From the NCBI GenBank assembly GCA_017561765.1, contig JAFZBM010000026.1:1-40187 (forward strand): DNA of 40,187 nt, read 5' to 3'. The notes below the pieces were generated by a model. The model made no database searches. It was not told the DNA's origin and saw nothing but the letters and a program-made list of their open reading frames with translations. The position numbers and the translations under genes were made by a program. This DNA is from Bacteroidales bacterium (GTDB taxonomy: Bacteria > Bacteroidota > Bacteroidia > Bacteroidales > UBA932). Below, one piece after another: positions 24,603 to 34,282 of this stretch. The number at the start of each line of letters is the position of its first letter. Position 1 is the stretch's first letter.

Positions 24603-24726
24603 CCGGTAGATAAGTAAGCACGAACCGGGCTGGATTAATGATTTCTGCTTGCTGCCCCACCTTTTTACCCCGGGGAGCAAGCAGTAATCGGCCAATGAAG
24701 ACATTTTCTGCTTGCTTAACTACCGG
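24603..24726. repeat. Nested inverted repeats (structured DNA or RNA element)
   Basis: Outer arms CCGGTAGATAAGTAAGCAC (24603-24621) and 24708-24726 match as inverted repeats at 16 of 19 bases. Inside, 24640-24658 and 24672-24689 pair with one mismatch and one bulge (CTGCTTGCT core). The right outer arm also repeats TTTCTGCTTGCT of the inner left arm directly. It could be a small non-autonomous element, a recombination site or a structured RNA. Confidence 0.6.
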
Positions 24727-24932
24727 AGTTAGTGCAAAAGATGCCACCCGCTCCGTCGGCGACCGTCACCAACCACTTTTCTCCGAGCTACCAACCTTTT
24801 TTGTCTACATTGACGTTTCCTGATTTTGGTTGACTCGGGTTAATAGATTATTACTGGTAAAAGTTGACCATTAGTCGTCATTATTTATAATGATTTCTAC
24901 AGTTGCCGGGAGTATTCTTGCCGATTTATTCC

Positions 24933-24940
24933 TATATTTG
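24933..24940 (+). promoter_or_regulatory. -7 box of the TonB receptor operon
   Basis: TATATTTG, 16 bases before ATG 24957; -33 element not evident. Confidence 0.5.
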
Positions 24941-24956
24941 ACGAAAATGATTTCCT

Positions 24957-27932
24957 ATGCCCGGTTTTAGAAGATTATTGCCGATACTGCTGGCCTTGCT
25001 TCTTCCGGCTGCGCTGCATGCCCAGTCGTATACCATAAGCGGAACCGTTATTGACAAGAGCAGCGGCGAGCCGGTTGAATTTGCCACCGTGGTCATCGAA
25101 GCCACCGAGCAGTGGGCCGTAGCTGACGAGAAAGGCCGCTTCACCATTTCCAACATATCTGCAGGCAAGACCGTACTGAGCACTTCCTGCCTCGGTTATG
25201 TCACCAATACGCAGGAACTTACCGTAACCAAAAGCATAGATAACCTCAAGATCAAGCTGGATCTTGACAACCTCGCTCTCGAAGAGGCTGTGGTTACTGC
25301 CAAGGAGAACGGCAACTCCGCCACCACTGCCAGAATTATTGACAAAACCGCTCTCGAGCACGTGCAGATGATGAACGTGTCCGACATTTCCAGCCTCCTC
25401 CCGGGAGGCGCCACGCAATCAAACGTGCTGACCTCCGAAAAACGTTTCGACTTGCGCGCCGGGGGAGCCTCGGAGGATGGCAATTCCTCTTTCGGCACCG
25501 CAGTGGAAGTGGACGGAGTGCGTCTCTCCAACAATGCTTCCTATTCCGATATCAAGGGCGTGCCTACCAACAATATAGCCTCCGCTAACGTGGAGTCAGT
25601 AGAGGTCATTACGGGCGTGCCTTCGGTGGAATACGGAGATATGGGCTCCGGGGTCGTTAAAATAAACACCAAGAAAGGAAAGACCCCCTGGTCCGTTACG
25701 ATGTCCACCAGTCCCAAGACCAAACAGCTTTCGGTAAGCAAGGGCTTCGGTTTTGGCGTCACCGGCAAGGGCGCATCGATGGGCGTACTCAACACAAGTC
25801 TCGAATACACCCGGTCCATCTCCGAGCCAATGTCGCCCTACACTTCTTACCTGCGGCGGCAGATGTCGCTGACTTACAGCAACATGATATCAACCGGCGC
25901 CTTTGCTTCCAGGCCCCTTCGCTACTCCATAGGCGTTACCGGCAACCTGGGCGGCTATGACAATTCAGCCGATCCGGACAAGTTTACCGACACATTCAGC
26001 CGTCAGCGCGACAACAGCGTCAGGGCCAACTTCAATGCTAACTGGCTGCTGAGTCTTGCATGGATTACCAACATTGAGATCAACGCGTCGGCCGTATATT
26101 CCGACAAACTCCTGCGGGAGAACAAGAACTTCCATGAGAGCGTAACCCAGGTCTCCCTGCACTCCGTTGAAAATGGCTACATTATGTCCGAGCCCTATTC
26201 CGTAAACGGACCCAACGGAGCGGTGATGATCCCTGCCGGCACCTGGTACAATGTGCTGGCCGTAGATGACCGACCACTTACTACGAAACTTGCCCTCAAG
26301 GCCAACTGGGCCCGCAAATTCGGCGAGGTCAACAATAAGTTGAAGATAGGCGGCGACTGGAATATGGACCAGAACTTCGGTATCGGTACATATTCCGAAG
26401 ACCTGTCTACCGCGCCCACCTTCCGCGAATACCGCTACTGCGACAACCCTTCGATGAACAACTTCGCCGCTTATATCGAAGATAACCTGATGCTGCCGGT
26501 GGGGCAGGGAAGGCTGAACCTGATAGCCGGACTGCGAAATGACAATACCTACATCAAGGGTTCCGCATACGGCCTGACAACCAGCCTGTCACCACGTTTC
26601 AACGCCAAATATTCGGTACTCGACGCTGCGTCACGTCAGGACAAGATACTGCGCGACCTTTCATTCAGGGGGAGCTGGGGCGTTGCTGTCAAGCAGCCTT
26701 CGTTCTCTATCCTGTATCCGGTACCGAGCTATCTTGACATCAACGTATTCACTTCCACCGCATCTGCCGACAACGTAGTGTATCGCGCCTATTACGTCCG
26801 TCCCAAAACCATTGAATACAACGCCGCTCTCCGCTGGCAGAAGAATCATCAGGCCGAGTTCGGAATAGATGCCGACATAGCCGGCAACAAGCTGTCGCTG
26901 GTGGCGTTCTACAACAAGACCATAGATTCCTACCTGCTGGAGACGGAATATGAGCGTTTCGATTACAAATACACCTCTACCGCCGACGTCCAGGGACTGC
27001 CCATTCCCGCCACGGACAGGATATATACCCTGAATCCTGCTACCGGAACGGTGACCGTCAGCGACAAAACCGGTGCCCTCCAGCCTATAGAGGCGGTGAA
27101 TTCCACCCGGAAGCAATTCATAAGCACCGTATTCGACGCCAACGAACTCAGCCCGATTACCCGCTGCGGTCTTGAATGGATACTGGAACTCAAAGAGATA
27201 CGTCCCATACACACATCCATACGCATCGACGGCAACTTCTATTCTTACAACGCCGTCGATACTGACATGGCCGCTTACAGTCCTTACACAACCGTGGGTG
27301 CAGACGGCCAGCCGTTCAGATATGTTGGTTATTATGTCGGCGGGAACGCCATCGCCAACGGACGAGAAGCCAGAGCCGTCAACAACAACATCACACTGGT
27401 GACGCGAATCCCCCAGGTCAGGATGATAGTGTCGGTGAAACTGGAATCGTCCCTCCTCAATTACTCCCGCAGCTTGAGTGAGAGGCCTGACGGAAAGCGT
27501 TCGTACCGTGTGGACAACCGTGCGGATTTTCTCAACTATGATGAGTCCGCGTCTATTTATGACGGTGAAAGCTATGCCGCCCTCTTCCCCGATTATTATG
27601 TGTCGTGGGATAATCCGGAGCCTCAGCCTTTCCTTGAAAAACTCCGCTGGGCAAAGGACAATGATGCCGCCCTGTATGCCGACTTGTCGAAGCTCGTGGT
27701 GACGTCAAACTACCTTTACCAATTCAGCAAAGATTACATATCACCATATTTCAGCGCCAATTTCAGCGTGACCAAGGAAATCGGCGATTTGGCATCGGTA
27801 TCGTTCTATGCCAACAACTTCTTCAACAATATGGGACAGGTCTGGAGTACGAAGACCAAAACCTACAGTTCCCTGTCCCCCCGTTACATTCCGTCGTTCT
27901 ATTACGGGCTTACGGTTCGTTTCAAGTTCTAA
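24957..27932 (+). CDS. TonB-dependent receptor with carboxypeptidase-like domain
   Basis: 991 residues, outer-membrane active transporter. Signal peptide (about 1-22, ending LHAQ), then a carboxypeptidase-regulatory-like beta-sandwich (SYTISGTVIDKSSGEPVEFATVVIE, about 23-105), a plug with the characteristic VEVDGVRLSN and SVEVITGVPSVEYGDMGSGVVKINTKKG (to about 240), and a barrel ending in ...YGLTVRFKF. No SusD gene follows; instead a DUF4876 lipoprotein and a second barrel protein do, with 14- and 9-base gaps. The substrate cannot be read from sequence. Confidence 0.92.
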   Translation: MPGFRRLLPILLALLLPAALHAQSYTISGTVIDKSSGEPVEFATVVIEATEQWAVADEKGRFTISNISAGKTVLSTSCLGYVTNTQELTVTKSIDNLKIKLDLDNLALEEAVVTAKENGNSATTARIIDKTALEHVQMMNVSDISSLLPGGATQSNVLTSEKRFDLRAGGASEDGNSSFGTAVEVDGVRLSNNASYSDIKGVPTNNIASANVESVEVITGVPSVEYGDMGSGVVKINTKKGKTPWSVTMSTSPKTKQLSVSKGFGFGVTGKGASMGVLNTSLEYTRSISEPMSPYTSYLRRQMSLTYSNMISTGAFASRPLRYSIGVTGNLGGYDNSADPDKFTDTFSRQRDNSVRANFNANWLLSLAWITNIEINASAVYSDKLLRENKNFHESVTQVSLHSVENGYIMSEPYSVNGPNGAVMIPAGTWYNVLAVDDRPLTTKLALKANWARKFGEVNNKLKIGGDWNMDQNFGIGTYSEDLSTAPTFREYRYCDNPSMNNFAAYIEDNLMLPVGQGRLNLIAGLRNDNTYIKGSAYGLTTSLSPRFNAKYSVLDAASRQDKILRDLSFRGSWGVAVKQPSFSILYPVPSYLDINVFTSTASADNVVYRAYYVRPKTIEYNAALRWQKNHQAEFGIDADIAGNKLSLVAFYNKTIDSYLLETEYERFDYKYTSTADVQGLPIPATDRIYTLNPATGTVTVSDKTGALQPIEAVNSTRKQFISTVFDANELSPITRCGLEWILELKEIRPIHTSIRIDGNFYSYNAVDTDMAAYSPYTTVGADGQPFRYVGYYVGGNAIANGREARAVNNNITLVTRIPQVRMIVSVKLESSLLNYSRSLSERPDGKRSYRVDNRADFLNYDESASIYDGESYAALFPDYYVSWDNPEPQPFLEKLRWAKDNDAALYADLSKLVVTSNYLYQFSKDYISPYFSANFSVTKEIGDLASVSFYANNFFNNMGQVWSTKTKTYSSLSPRYIPSFYYGLTVRFKF

Positions 27933-27946
27933 AAGATGCATCGACA

Positions 27947-29263
27947 ATGAAACACCCGATACGATACTTCATGGCCTTCCTGCTGATTGCCGCATTTCCA
28001 GCATGCGGCCCGCAGGTCGTAGCCGTCGATATTAATGTGCAGCTGTTTTCCGATGATGCCCCTCTTGCGCAGGAGGGAATAACCATTGTATTGTCCGATG
28101 CCGGTGGAAATGTCACTTTCGGCGCCGTCACCGATGCTTCAGGAACCGCTGCTTTCAAGGTAAATCCGGGCAGCTACACCGCGTCAGCCACATTCAAATC
28201 TGCCGAAGACGGCAAACTTATTACTCTCAACGGCTCGAATACCAACATAGACGTGACCGGACAGTCCGGTGAAAAATTCCTGCTGATTCTTCAGAAAGTG
28301 GAGATCCGGCAGCTCATCATCAAAGAATTTTATACCGGCGGATGTCCCAAGAACGACAATTCCGGTGCTTTCACCGACGATAAATACATCATCATCTACA
28401 ACAATTCAGAGGTGGAGGCGGATGCCTCCGACGTTGTGATCGGCGCCATCAGCCCTTATAATGCCAATGCCAGCAACAAGTATTTCACGAAAGACGGCCT
28501 GGTTTACGAGAATGATTCCTGGCTTCCGGCAGGCGGGGTCGTATGGTATTTCACATCGCCCGTAAAGATTCCCGCTTATTCCCAGATAGTCGTTGCAGTC
28601 TTCGGGGCGATCGACCATACCGCTACGGTAACGGCATCAGTAAATCTTGCCGATCCCGATTACTACTGGATGTCAAATGCCGATATCCCGGCCATTACAA
28701 ACGCCAAGTATGTGGTTTCGGACGTCATTCCGCCCAGCCACTATCTTTCCGGCTACCAGATAAACAGGCAGAATGCCTGGACCATCTCCAATACCGCCCC
28801 AGCGCTCTTTATGGCAATCATGGGAAAGAGCGAACTCGAGGCCCTGTGCACCAATACCGCTGATTACGACCTTACCGCCGGGACCAACGATATCAGCTGG
28901 GCTGTCAAGATGCCGAAGGCCAATGTTATCGGCGCCCTGGAGGTTTACGCTGCAGCCAGCCTTGAAGCATGCCATCCGCGATTCTCCTCCGATGTGAATA
29001 CGGGCCATATAGTAATGACGGGCCAGTTAGGCTATACAATTTACCGCAACGTCGACAAGGAGGCAACCGAAGCCTTGCCTGAGAACGAAGGTAAGCTTGT
29101 TTATAATTATTCCGGCGGGACTGAAGACGTCGGCGGCACCACCGACCCTTCTGGCATTGATGCCGAGGCCTCCATAGCCGCCGGAGCGCACATTATTTAT
29201 CTCCAGACAAACGATTCCGGCAAGGATTATCACCAGAGAAGGATCGCATCACTGAAACAATAA
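27947..29263 (+). CDS. DUF4876-like surface lipoprotein
   Basis: 438 residues. Signal MKHPIRYFMAFLLIAAFPAC with Cys20 as the likely lipidated residue. An N-terminal Ig/carboxypeptidase-like module (ITIVLSDAGGNVTFGAVTDASGTAAFKVNPG, about 45-80) is followed by a large beta-rich domain starting IRQLIIKEFYTGGCPKN, which fits DUF4876. Placed directly after a TonB receptor, it occupies the position usually taken by SusD, so a surface substrate-binding role is a fair inference. Family name is from recognition of the opening segments and the context. Confidence 0.75.
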   Translation: MKHPIRYFMAFLLIAAFPACGPQVVAVDINVQLFSDDAPLAQEGITIVLSDAGGNVTFGAVTDASGTAAFKVNPGSYTASATFKSAEDGKLITLNGSNTNIDVTGQSGEKFLLILQKVEIRQLIIKEFYTGGCPKNDNSGAFTDDKYIIIYNNSEVEADASDVVIGAISPYNANASNKYFTKDGLVYENDSWLPAGGVVWYFTSPVKIPAYSQIVVAVFGAIDHTATVTASVNLADPDYYWMSNADIPAITNAKYVVSDVIPPSHYLSGYQINRQNAWTISNTAPALFMAIMGKSELEALCTNTADYDLTAGTNDISWAVKMPKANVIGALEVYAAASLEACHPRFSSDVNTGHIVMTGQLGYTIYRNVDKEATEALPENEGKLVYNYSGGTEDVGGTTDPSGIDAEASIAAGAHIIYLQTNDSGKDYHQRRIASLKQ

Positions 29264-29272
29264 GCTAAGTCA

Positions 29273-30856
29273 ATGAGAATTCATAACATATTGGCATCCG
29301 TTTGTTTCCTGGCCGCCGCCCTGCAAGCCGCCGGGCAGGAGGCTGAACCTTGCCGCGACTTCCGTTTCCTCACGGACACGGACCCTTTGTTCTCCATTTC
29401 AAATCCGGCGGCAATTTCCGGCTTCCGCGGGCATATTTCGATGGCGGAAGCTGAATTCCGCAAGGATAACGGGGCTCTTGCCGGCCTGTCGGAATCGCCC
29501 GACTCCTGGCAGGGCGGAGCGGCGACGGAGTCGTATATAAGCATTTCCGACCGTATCAGTTTCCACGGACGCCTGGCATGGTCTTATTTTGCCGGACAGC
29601 AGATGGGCGCCCAGGTACTTATGGACCCCGATTTCAATCCGGTCAACTTCCTCGAGAGCACGGATGCCACCACGGGGCGCCGCAACAAAGAGACTTATTC
29701 GCTTCTTGGCGCCGTGTCCTACAGGCTCGGCGATAAATGGGCTGCGGGTGTGAGCTTCGATTATGTATCGGCCGACCAGACCAAAGTAAAGGATCCCCGG
29801 TTCTCCAGTATCTGGATGGACATGGGGCTCAAGGCGGGAGTGTCTTTCCTCCCGTCCGAAAACCTGATGCTGGGACTCTCGCTGGTCTACCGCAACACTC
29901 TGGAGCAAATGAAGGGCGGCATCTACGGCACTACTGACAAGCAGTATTTCGTGTATACCGACAAAGGCGGTTACTTCGGAACCCTTTCCGAGTTGACAGG
30001 CGACCTTAACCATATCTCCGTGACGAATCTCCGCCCCATGAAGAATGACTTCTACGGCGTTTCGCTGCAGGTTGCAGGCGGCTCCTTCAGCAATGAGCTG
30101 GAGGCTCTGTACCGCAGCGGGTACTATGGCCAGAAGGCATCGTCGACTGCCACTTTCTTCGAGTTCTCCGGCCCCGAGGCCTCATACCGCGGAACCTTCA
30201 TCGCAAGGAAGGAGGCAGATATCCACCGTGCATCCGTGAACCTGGGCTACTCGCTTCTGGGCAACCATGAAAATGTGTTCAAATATGTAACTCCCGAGGG
30301 GCAGAATACCCGCGTGGAATACGCGGGCTCCAACCACATTCTTAACCGTCACGATTTCACTGCATCGCTCTCATACGTGTGGTACAAAGGTGCGGAAGGA
30401 TATCTGCCGGAGTTGTCCGTAGGCGCGGCTGTCGACGGAAACGCCCGCATCGACAAGGTGCTGCTGTATCCTTTCTACCGTAACGCAGAGCGCTACCGCA
30501 TTTCGGCCGATGCTTTCGTGCGGAAGAATTTTTTCAGTGGCAGGTCTATTTTTACTCTCGGCACCAGCGCCATCTACCGTATAGGTTTCGGCACGCCCAG
30601 AGAGGATGGTACATATGCCGAAACTATAAGTACCAACTTCCAGAGTTTCGACAATTATATGTACCGGCAGTTTGAGTACGATACGTCTCCGGCTGTGGGA
30701 GCCGGGCTCGAATTCACATATACCCGCCTGGTGTCCGCCCGTTTTGTCCCGTACGTAAAGTTGTCCGACAGCTTCAGCGCCCTTCTGCAGGCGCCGCAGT
30801 ATCTGGACGGGCGTTCCCGCAACGTTGCCCTTGTTACTCTGGGCTGCTCGTTCTGA
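29273..30856 (+). CDS. Outer-membrane beta-barrel protein (DUF6850-like)
   Basis: 527 residues. Signal peptide MRIHNILASVCFLAAALQAAGQ, then alternating beta strands throughout with many aromatic residues (SWSYFAGQQMGAQV, WAAGVSFDYVSADQ, LMLGLSLVYRN, ISADAFVRKNFF) and a C-terminal VALVTLGCSF ending in Phe, all typical of an outer-membrane barrel. It follows the DUF4876 lipoprotein by nine bases; I recall the DUF6850 family in this position but cannot confirm it. Its stop is only five bases from the convergent DUF4837 stop. Confidence 0.75.
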   Translation: MRIHNILASVCFLAAALQAAGQEAEPCRDFRFLTDTDPLFSISNPAAISGFRGHISMAEAEFRKDNGALAGLSESPDSWQGGAATESYISISDRISFHGRLAWSYFAGQQMGAQVLMDPDFNPVNFLESTDATTGRRNKETYSLLGAVSYRLGDKWAAGVSFDYVSADQTKVKDPRFSSIWMDMGLKAGVSFLPSENLMLGLSLVYRNTLEQMKGGIYGTTDKQYFVYTDKGGYFGTLSELTGDLNHISVTNLRPMKNDFYGVSLQVAGGSFSNELEALYRSGYYGQKASSTATFFEFSGPEASYRGTFIARKEADIHRASVNLGYSLLGNHENVFKYVTPEGQNTRVEYAGSNHILNRHDFTASLSYVWYKGAEGYLPELSVGAAVDGNARIDKVLLYPFYRNAERYRISADAFVRKNFFSGRSIFTLGTSAIYRIGFGTPREDGTYAETISTNFQSFDNYMYRQFEYDTSPAVGAGLEFTYTRLVSARFVPYVKLSDSFSALLQAPQYLDGRSRNVALVTLGCSF

Positions 30857-30861
30857 GATAA

Positions 30862-31839
30862 CTATTCTTTAGCCCACTCCCAGGAGAAGAGTATCGACTC
30901 CACTTGGCGCAGGTACTGGCGCTTGTCGTACTTGGGAGCGTATACGAACGCTTCCGCGCAGATGATCTGGCTGCCGTCGGGAGAATAGAAGGAATGGGAT
31001 ACGAAAGGACCTCCCATGTAATCGTTCTCCACTTCCCACAGGCCCCTTACCTGTGCGAAGTCGCGTCCGCGGAAGTGTATGAATTCCAGGCTCGGCGGCA
31101 TGAATGTACCCGTAGTCATCCAGGTATTCTCGAACATCCCGGGAACGTTGTCCTTGAGCACCGCATTGCGCTTGGCTATTATCTTGTTCAGGGTGAGGTC
31201 GTTGCCGCTTACCGGATACTTATAGATCAATATGCCCTGCAGGGTGTACTGCTTCTCGTCGGCGATCCATCCGAAGTCCGACGTGAGTTTCTTCAGCTTG
31301 TATCCCATGGGGAAGTGGGGGGAGCCTCCGAATACTTCCGCCACCTTTGGCGCAATCTCCCTTTCCTCGTAGCGTATTGAATTTCGGATCACGCGGTCCC
31401 TCTCGGACTGTTCTATGAAACTGACTATCTTCTTGCCGTTCTCGTCCAGCAGTTCGGCGGCTTTTTCGGCTGTAGGGGCTCCTATCTGAACCATGCACTG
31501 GGGCGTAGCCCAGACATCGGAACGATAGCGTATGCCGGAACTGTCTATCTGGGGATTGATGTTGAAATACACTATGTTACGATGCACCTTGAAGAGGTCG
31601 CCGAAACCTCCCGGCGGCACGTTAACAAGCGAATACAGGGGTTCGCGCTGCGCGAGGAAGGGGCAGTCGCAGGCCAGCAGGTCGCGTACCTTGGAACCGA
31701 GGTTGCCCTCCCAGTCCGTCTTGTCGATGACAACAATAATCTCTCCCGCCTTGCCGCTGACATTGGGCAGGAGGGCTTTTGTGTTCTTGCATGAACAAAG
31801 GGCCAGAAGGGCCGAAAGAACAAGGAATATCTTTTTCAT
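30862..31839 (-). CDS. DUF4837-family lipoprotein
   Basis: 325 residues. Lipoprotein signal MKKIFLVLSALLALCSC (Cys17). KAGEIIVVIDKTDWEG near the start and the ending with a conserved WEVENDYMGGPFVSHSFYSPDG and EAFVYAPKYDKRQYLRQVE fit DUF4837, a Bacteroidota envelope family of unknown role. It begins three bases after the rseP stop, so it belongs to the dxr-rseP operon. Confidence 0.82.
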   Translation of the reverse strand: MKKIFLVLSALLALCSCKNTKALLPNVSGKAGEIIVVIDKTDWEGNLGSKVRDLLACDCPFLAQREPLYSLVNVPPGGFGDLFKVHRNIVYFNINPQIDSSGIRYRSDVWATPQCMVQIGAPTAEKAAELLDENGKKIVSFIEQSERDRVIRNSIRYEEREIAPKVAEVFGGSPHFPMGYKLKKLTSDFGWIADEKQYTLQGILIYKYPVSGNDLTLNKIIAKRNAVLKDNVPGMFENTWMTTGTFMPPSLEFIHFRGRDFAQVRGLWEVENDYMGGPFVSHSFYSPDGSQIICAEAFVYAPKYDKRQYLRQVESILFSWEWAKE

Positions 31840-31842
31840 ACG

Positions 31843-33144
31843 TCAGTGAAATAATCGTGCTATGTCGTTCCCGAATGCGAGTATCATAAGTCCTATCAGA
31901 AGTACCATGCCTATCATCTGCATTATCATCAGGAACCGGTCGCCGGGCTTGCGGCCAGTAATCATCTCGAAGAGGGTGAACAGGATGTGCCCGCCGTCAA
32001 GGGCCGGAATGGGCAGCAGGTTCATCACTCCCAGCATTATGGAAAGCAGGGCAAGGATGCTCAGGAAACGGTACCAGTCCCATGTCGAGGGGAATACCTG
32101 CCCAATGGCTATGAAACTGCCGACGGACTTGTATGCGCCGGTGGAAGGTCTTGCCAGAAGTCCCAGGTCGCGTACGTATCCTCCTATGGTTTCGCCCGTG
32201 AGCCGCACTCCCGCGGGAATGGCCTCCAGGGCGTTGTAGTAGCGTCTTTCAATCTGCGGGATCTGCAGGTACACCCCTATCTGGCCAAGCGAATCGACCT
32301 TGACGGGGAATGCAAGGGTGTCGGTGCCGCGCAGCGCGAGTGCTTCAACGGTGCGTCCCGCAAGCCCGGCGAGCACGGGACGTGCGTCCTGAATGTAGGA
32401 AACGCTGCTGCCGTCAAAGCTCAGCACCCTGTCGCCCGAAAGCAGGCCGCAGTCGGCATTGCCTGAATCGCAGCGCATGGAATCCACTACGAACGGCACT
32501 GCCAGGTCGAACATCCCGGGGCTGTTCAGCACATCACCGATGTATGCCTGGTCAATGTAGAGGTCCAGGGTGTCGGCGTCGCGCAGGATCTTGGCGGAAC
32601 GCACGTTGCGTCTTGCCAGGTCGGCCTGCAGCATGCCGAAGTTGGCAGGTTCGTAGTCGTCGAAACTGATGATATGGTCTCCCAGCTTGAATCCCATCTC
32701 CTGCGCCAGCTCGTTGGGGGCGATGCGGGCGTTTTCATTGCTGATGAAGGCTTCGCCCCAGATGCCAGCAATCAGGCAGTACACCAGAATGGCGAAGATG
32801 AAATTGTTGAGCACCCCTCCGGCCATCACAAGCAGCCGCTGCCAGGCGGGTTTACTCCGGAATTCCCACTTCTGCGGCTCTTTCTTCAGCTGCTCCATGT
32901 CCAGGGACTCGTCCACCATGCCGGCAATCTTACAGTATCCGCCGAAAGGAATCCAGCCTATGCCGAATTCTGTTTCGCCCCAGTGCCACTTGGCAATCGC
33001 CTTGCCTCCGACATCGAAGAAAAGATAGAATTTCTCTACGCGGATTCCGAAAATCCGTGCCCATATATAGTGCCCGAACTCGTGGATGATAATCAGCAGC
33101 GAGAGGGCGAGTATAACCTGGAGGGTTTTAATTAATGCAACCAT
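31843..33144 (-). CDS. rseP: RseP-family site-2 protease
   Basis: 433 residues from ATG 33144. Intramembrane zinc metalloprotease of family M50 that cleaves membrane proteins within their transmembrane segments, for example anti-sigma factors. The first helix holds HEFGH (21-25; zinc ligands and catalytic Glu); a later helix holds NLLPIPALDGGH with the third ligand Asp. Between them are PDZ-like regions (ELAQEMGFKLGDHIISFDD and CGLLSGDRVLSFDG). The start lies 17 bases inside the dxr 3' end. An in-frame ATG at 33207 would extend it deeper into dxr and is less likely. Confidence 0.93.
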   Translation of the reverse strand: MVALIKTLQVILALSLLIIIHEFGHYIWARIFGIRVEKFYLFFDVGGKAIAKWHWGETEFGIGWIPFGGYCKIAGMVDESLDMEQLKKEPQKWEFRSKPAWQRLLVMAGGVLNNFIFAILVYCLIAGIWGEAFISNENARIAPNELAQEMGFKLGDHIISFDDYEPANFGMLQADLARRNVRSAKILRDADTLDLYIDQAYIGDVLNSPGMFDLAVPFVVDSMRCDSGNADCGLLSGDRVLSFDGSSVSYIQDARPVLAGLAGRTVEALALRGTDTLAFPVKVDSLGQIGVYLQIPQIERRYYNALEAIPAGVRLTGETIGGYVRDLGLLARPSTGAYKSVGSFIAIGQVFPSTWDWYRFLSILALLSIMLGVMNLLPIPALDGGHILFTLFEMITGRKPGDRFLMIMQMIGMVLLIGLMILAFGNDIARLFH

Positions 33145-34282
33145 CTGCAATTCTTGCGGCTTCTGCGTTCGTCTCGAAGATATCTTCGACGGACGGGTTT
33201 GCTGCAAAATTCAGACCACGGAGGCACTTTTCGTTAATGCGGGAGATGTCGTAGAATCCTATCCGCCCTTGAAGGTAAGCGGCAACGGCAACTTCGTTGG
33301 CGGCGTTGAGGGCGCAGGGCGCATTGCCGCCGCGTTCCAGAGCCTCATAGGCAAGGCGGAGGTTGGGAAAACGGTCGGTGTCGGGCGCTTCGAAATGCAG
33401 GCTCCCGAGCTCAGCGAAGTCAAGTTTCTTGTTGCCTACGCTGATGCGTCCGGGGAAAGACAGGGCGAATCCTATGGGCTGGCGCATGTCCGGGCAGCCA
33501 AGCTGGGCGATAATCGCTCCGTCCTCGAATTCCACCATGGAGTGGATAATGGATTCGGGGTGCACCACAACTTTGATCCTTCCGGGCTTTACGCCGAATA
33601 GCCAGTGGGCCTCTATCACTTCGAAGCCCTTGTTCATCATGGTGGCAGAATCTATCGTCACCTTTGCACCCATGTCCCAGTTGGGATGTTTGAGTGCATC
33701 GGCGGCGGTGGCTCCGCTTATGCGGCGCTTGTCCCATGTGCGGAAAGGCCCTCCGGAAGCGGTAAGATGAATCTTTTCCAATGCATTGCCGTTGGCACCG
33801 AGCAGGCACTGGAAAATGGCGGAATGCTCGGAATCGACGGGCAGGATCAGCGCTCCGTGCTCTTTCATGGTGCGAGTTACTATCGAACCCGCGGCGACCA
33901 GGGTCTCTTTGTTGGCAAGTGCGACTATCTTTCCCGCTTCCAGAGCGGCGAGAGTGGGGCGCAGGCCGCTGAAACCCACCATGGCGCCTACCACTATGTC
34001 AACATTGTCCGAGCGCACCAGCGAGCACAGGCTGTCCACTCCGGTCCAGACTTTGGCCCCGGAATCTTCCAGCAGCGAGCACAGCTTCGGATACCGCGCC
34101 TCGTTGCAAACCACCACGTCGTTTACATCGAACTCACGTGCCTGTGCGGCAAGCAGTTCCACATTGTTGTTGGCGGAAATCATCTCCACTTGGAAGAGGT
34201 CGCGGTGCTGCCTCACCACGTCGAGGGTCTGGGTGCCTATGGAGCCGGTGGACCCAAGTATAGCGATTCTGCGTTTGTTCAT
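33128..34282 (-). CDS. dxr: 1-deoxy-D-xylulose 5-phosphate reductoisomerase
   Basis: 384 residues from ATG 34282. Converts DXP to 2-C-methyl-D-erythritol 4-phosphate with NADPH, the committed step of the MEP isoprenoid pathway. GSTGSIGTQTLDVV (from Gly10) is the NADPH motif; LANKETLVAAG, PVDSEHSAIFQCL (metal-binding Asp/Glu) and TASGGPFRTW are the catalytic segments; KVTIDSATMMNKGFEVIEAHWLFG is also diagnostic. The start overlaps the stop of the small membrane-protein gene upstream (ATGA). Longer in-frame starts run into that gene and are rejected. Confidence 0.96.
   Translation of the reverse strand: MNKRRIAILGSTGSIGTQTLDVVRQHRDLFQVEMISANNNVELLAAQAREFDVNDVVVCNEARYPKLCSLLEDSGAKVWTGVDSLCSLVRSDNVDIVVGAMVGFSGLRPTLAALEAGKIVALANKETLVAAGSIVTRTMKEHGALILPVDSEHSAIFQCLLGANGNALEKIHLTASGGPFRTWDKRRISGATAADALKHPNWDMGAKVTIDSATMMNKGFEVIEAHWLFGVKPGRIKVVVHPESIIHSMVEFEDGAIIAQLGCPDMRQPIGFALSFPGRISVGNKKLDFAELGSLHFEAPDTDRFPNLRLAYEALERGGNAPCALNAANEVAVAAYLQGRIGFYDISRINEKCLRGLNFAANPSVEDIFETNAEAARIADGCIN

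Larger units (their letters stand above)
24433..24956. other. Non-coding interval with repeats, possible mobile-element remnant
   Basis: 524 bases with no convincing gene. It contains an 11-base-pair hairpin with arms AGGGTGATACA and TGTGTCACCCT (24454-24486; possible terminator of the lipoprotein gene), three TGATACA copies (24458, 24503, 24519) and the nested inverted repeats at 24603-24726. Two overlapping minus-strand frames of about 60-70 codons here read through the repeats and have no family I recognise. The last part holds the receptor promoter. Confidence 0.5.

Noticed and set aside
24538-24747. Minus-strand frames of 60-70 codons (also 24513-24704)
   Set aside because: They read through the nested inverted repeats, overlap each other in different frames, and show no family I recognise; the DNA repeat explains the pattern better.
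24957-30856. Polysaccharide utilisation locus
   Set aside because: There is a TonB receptor, but no SusD homologue, glycosidase or hybrid/ECF regulator in the operon.
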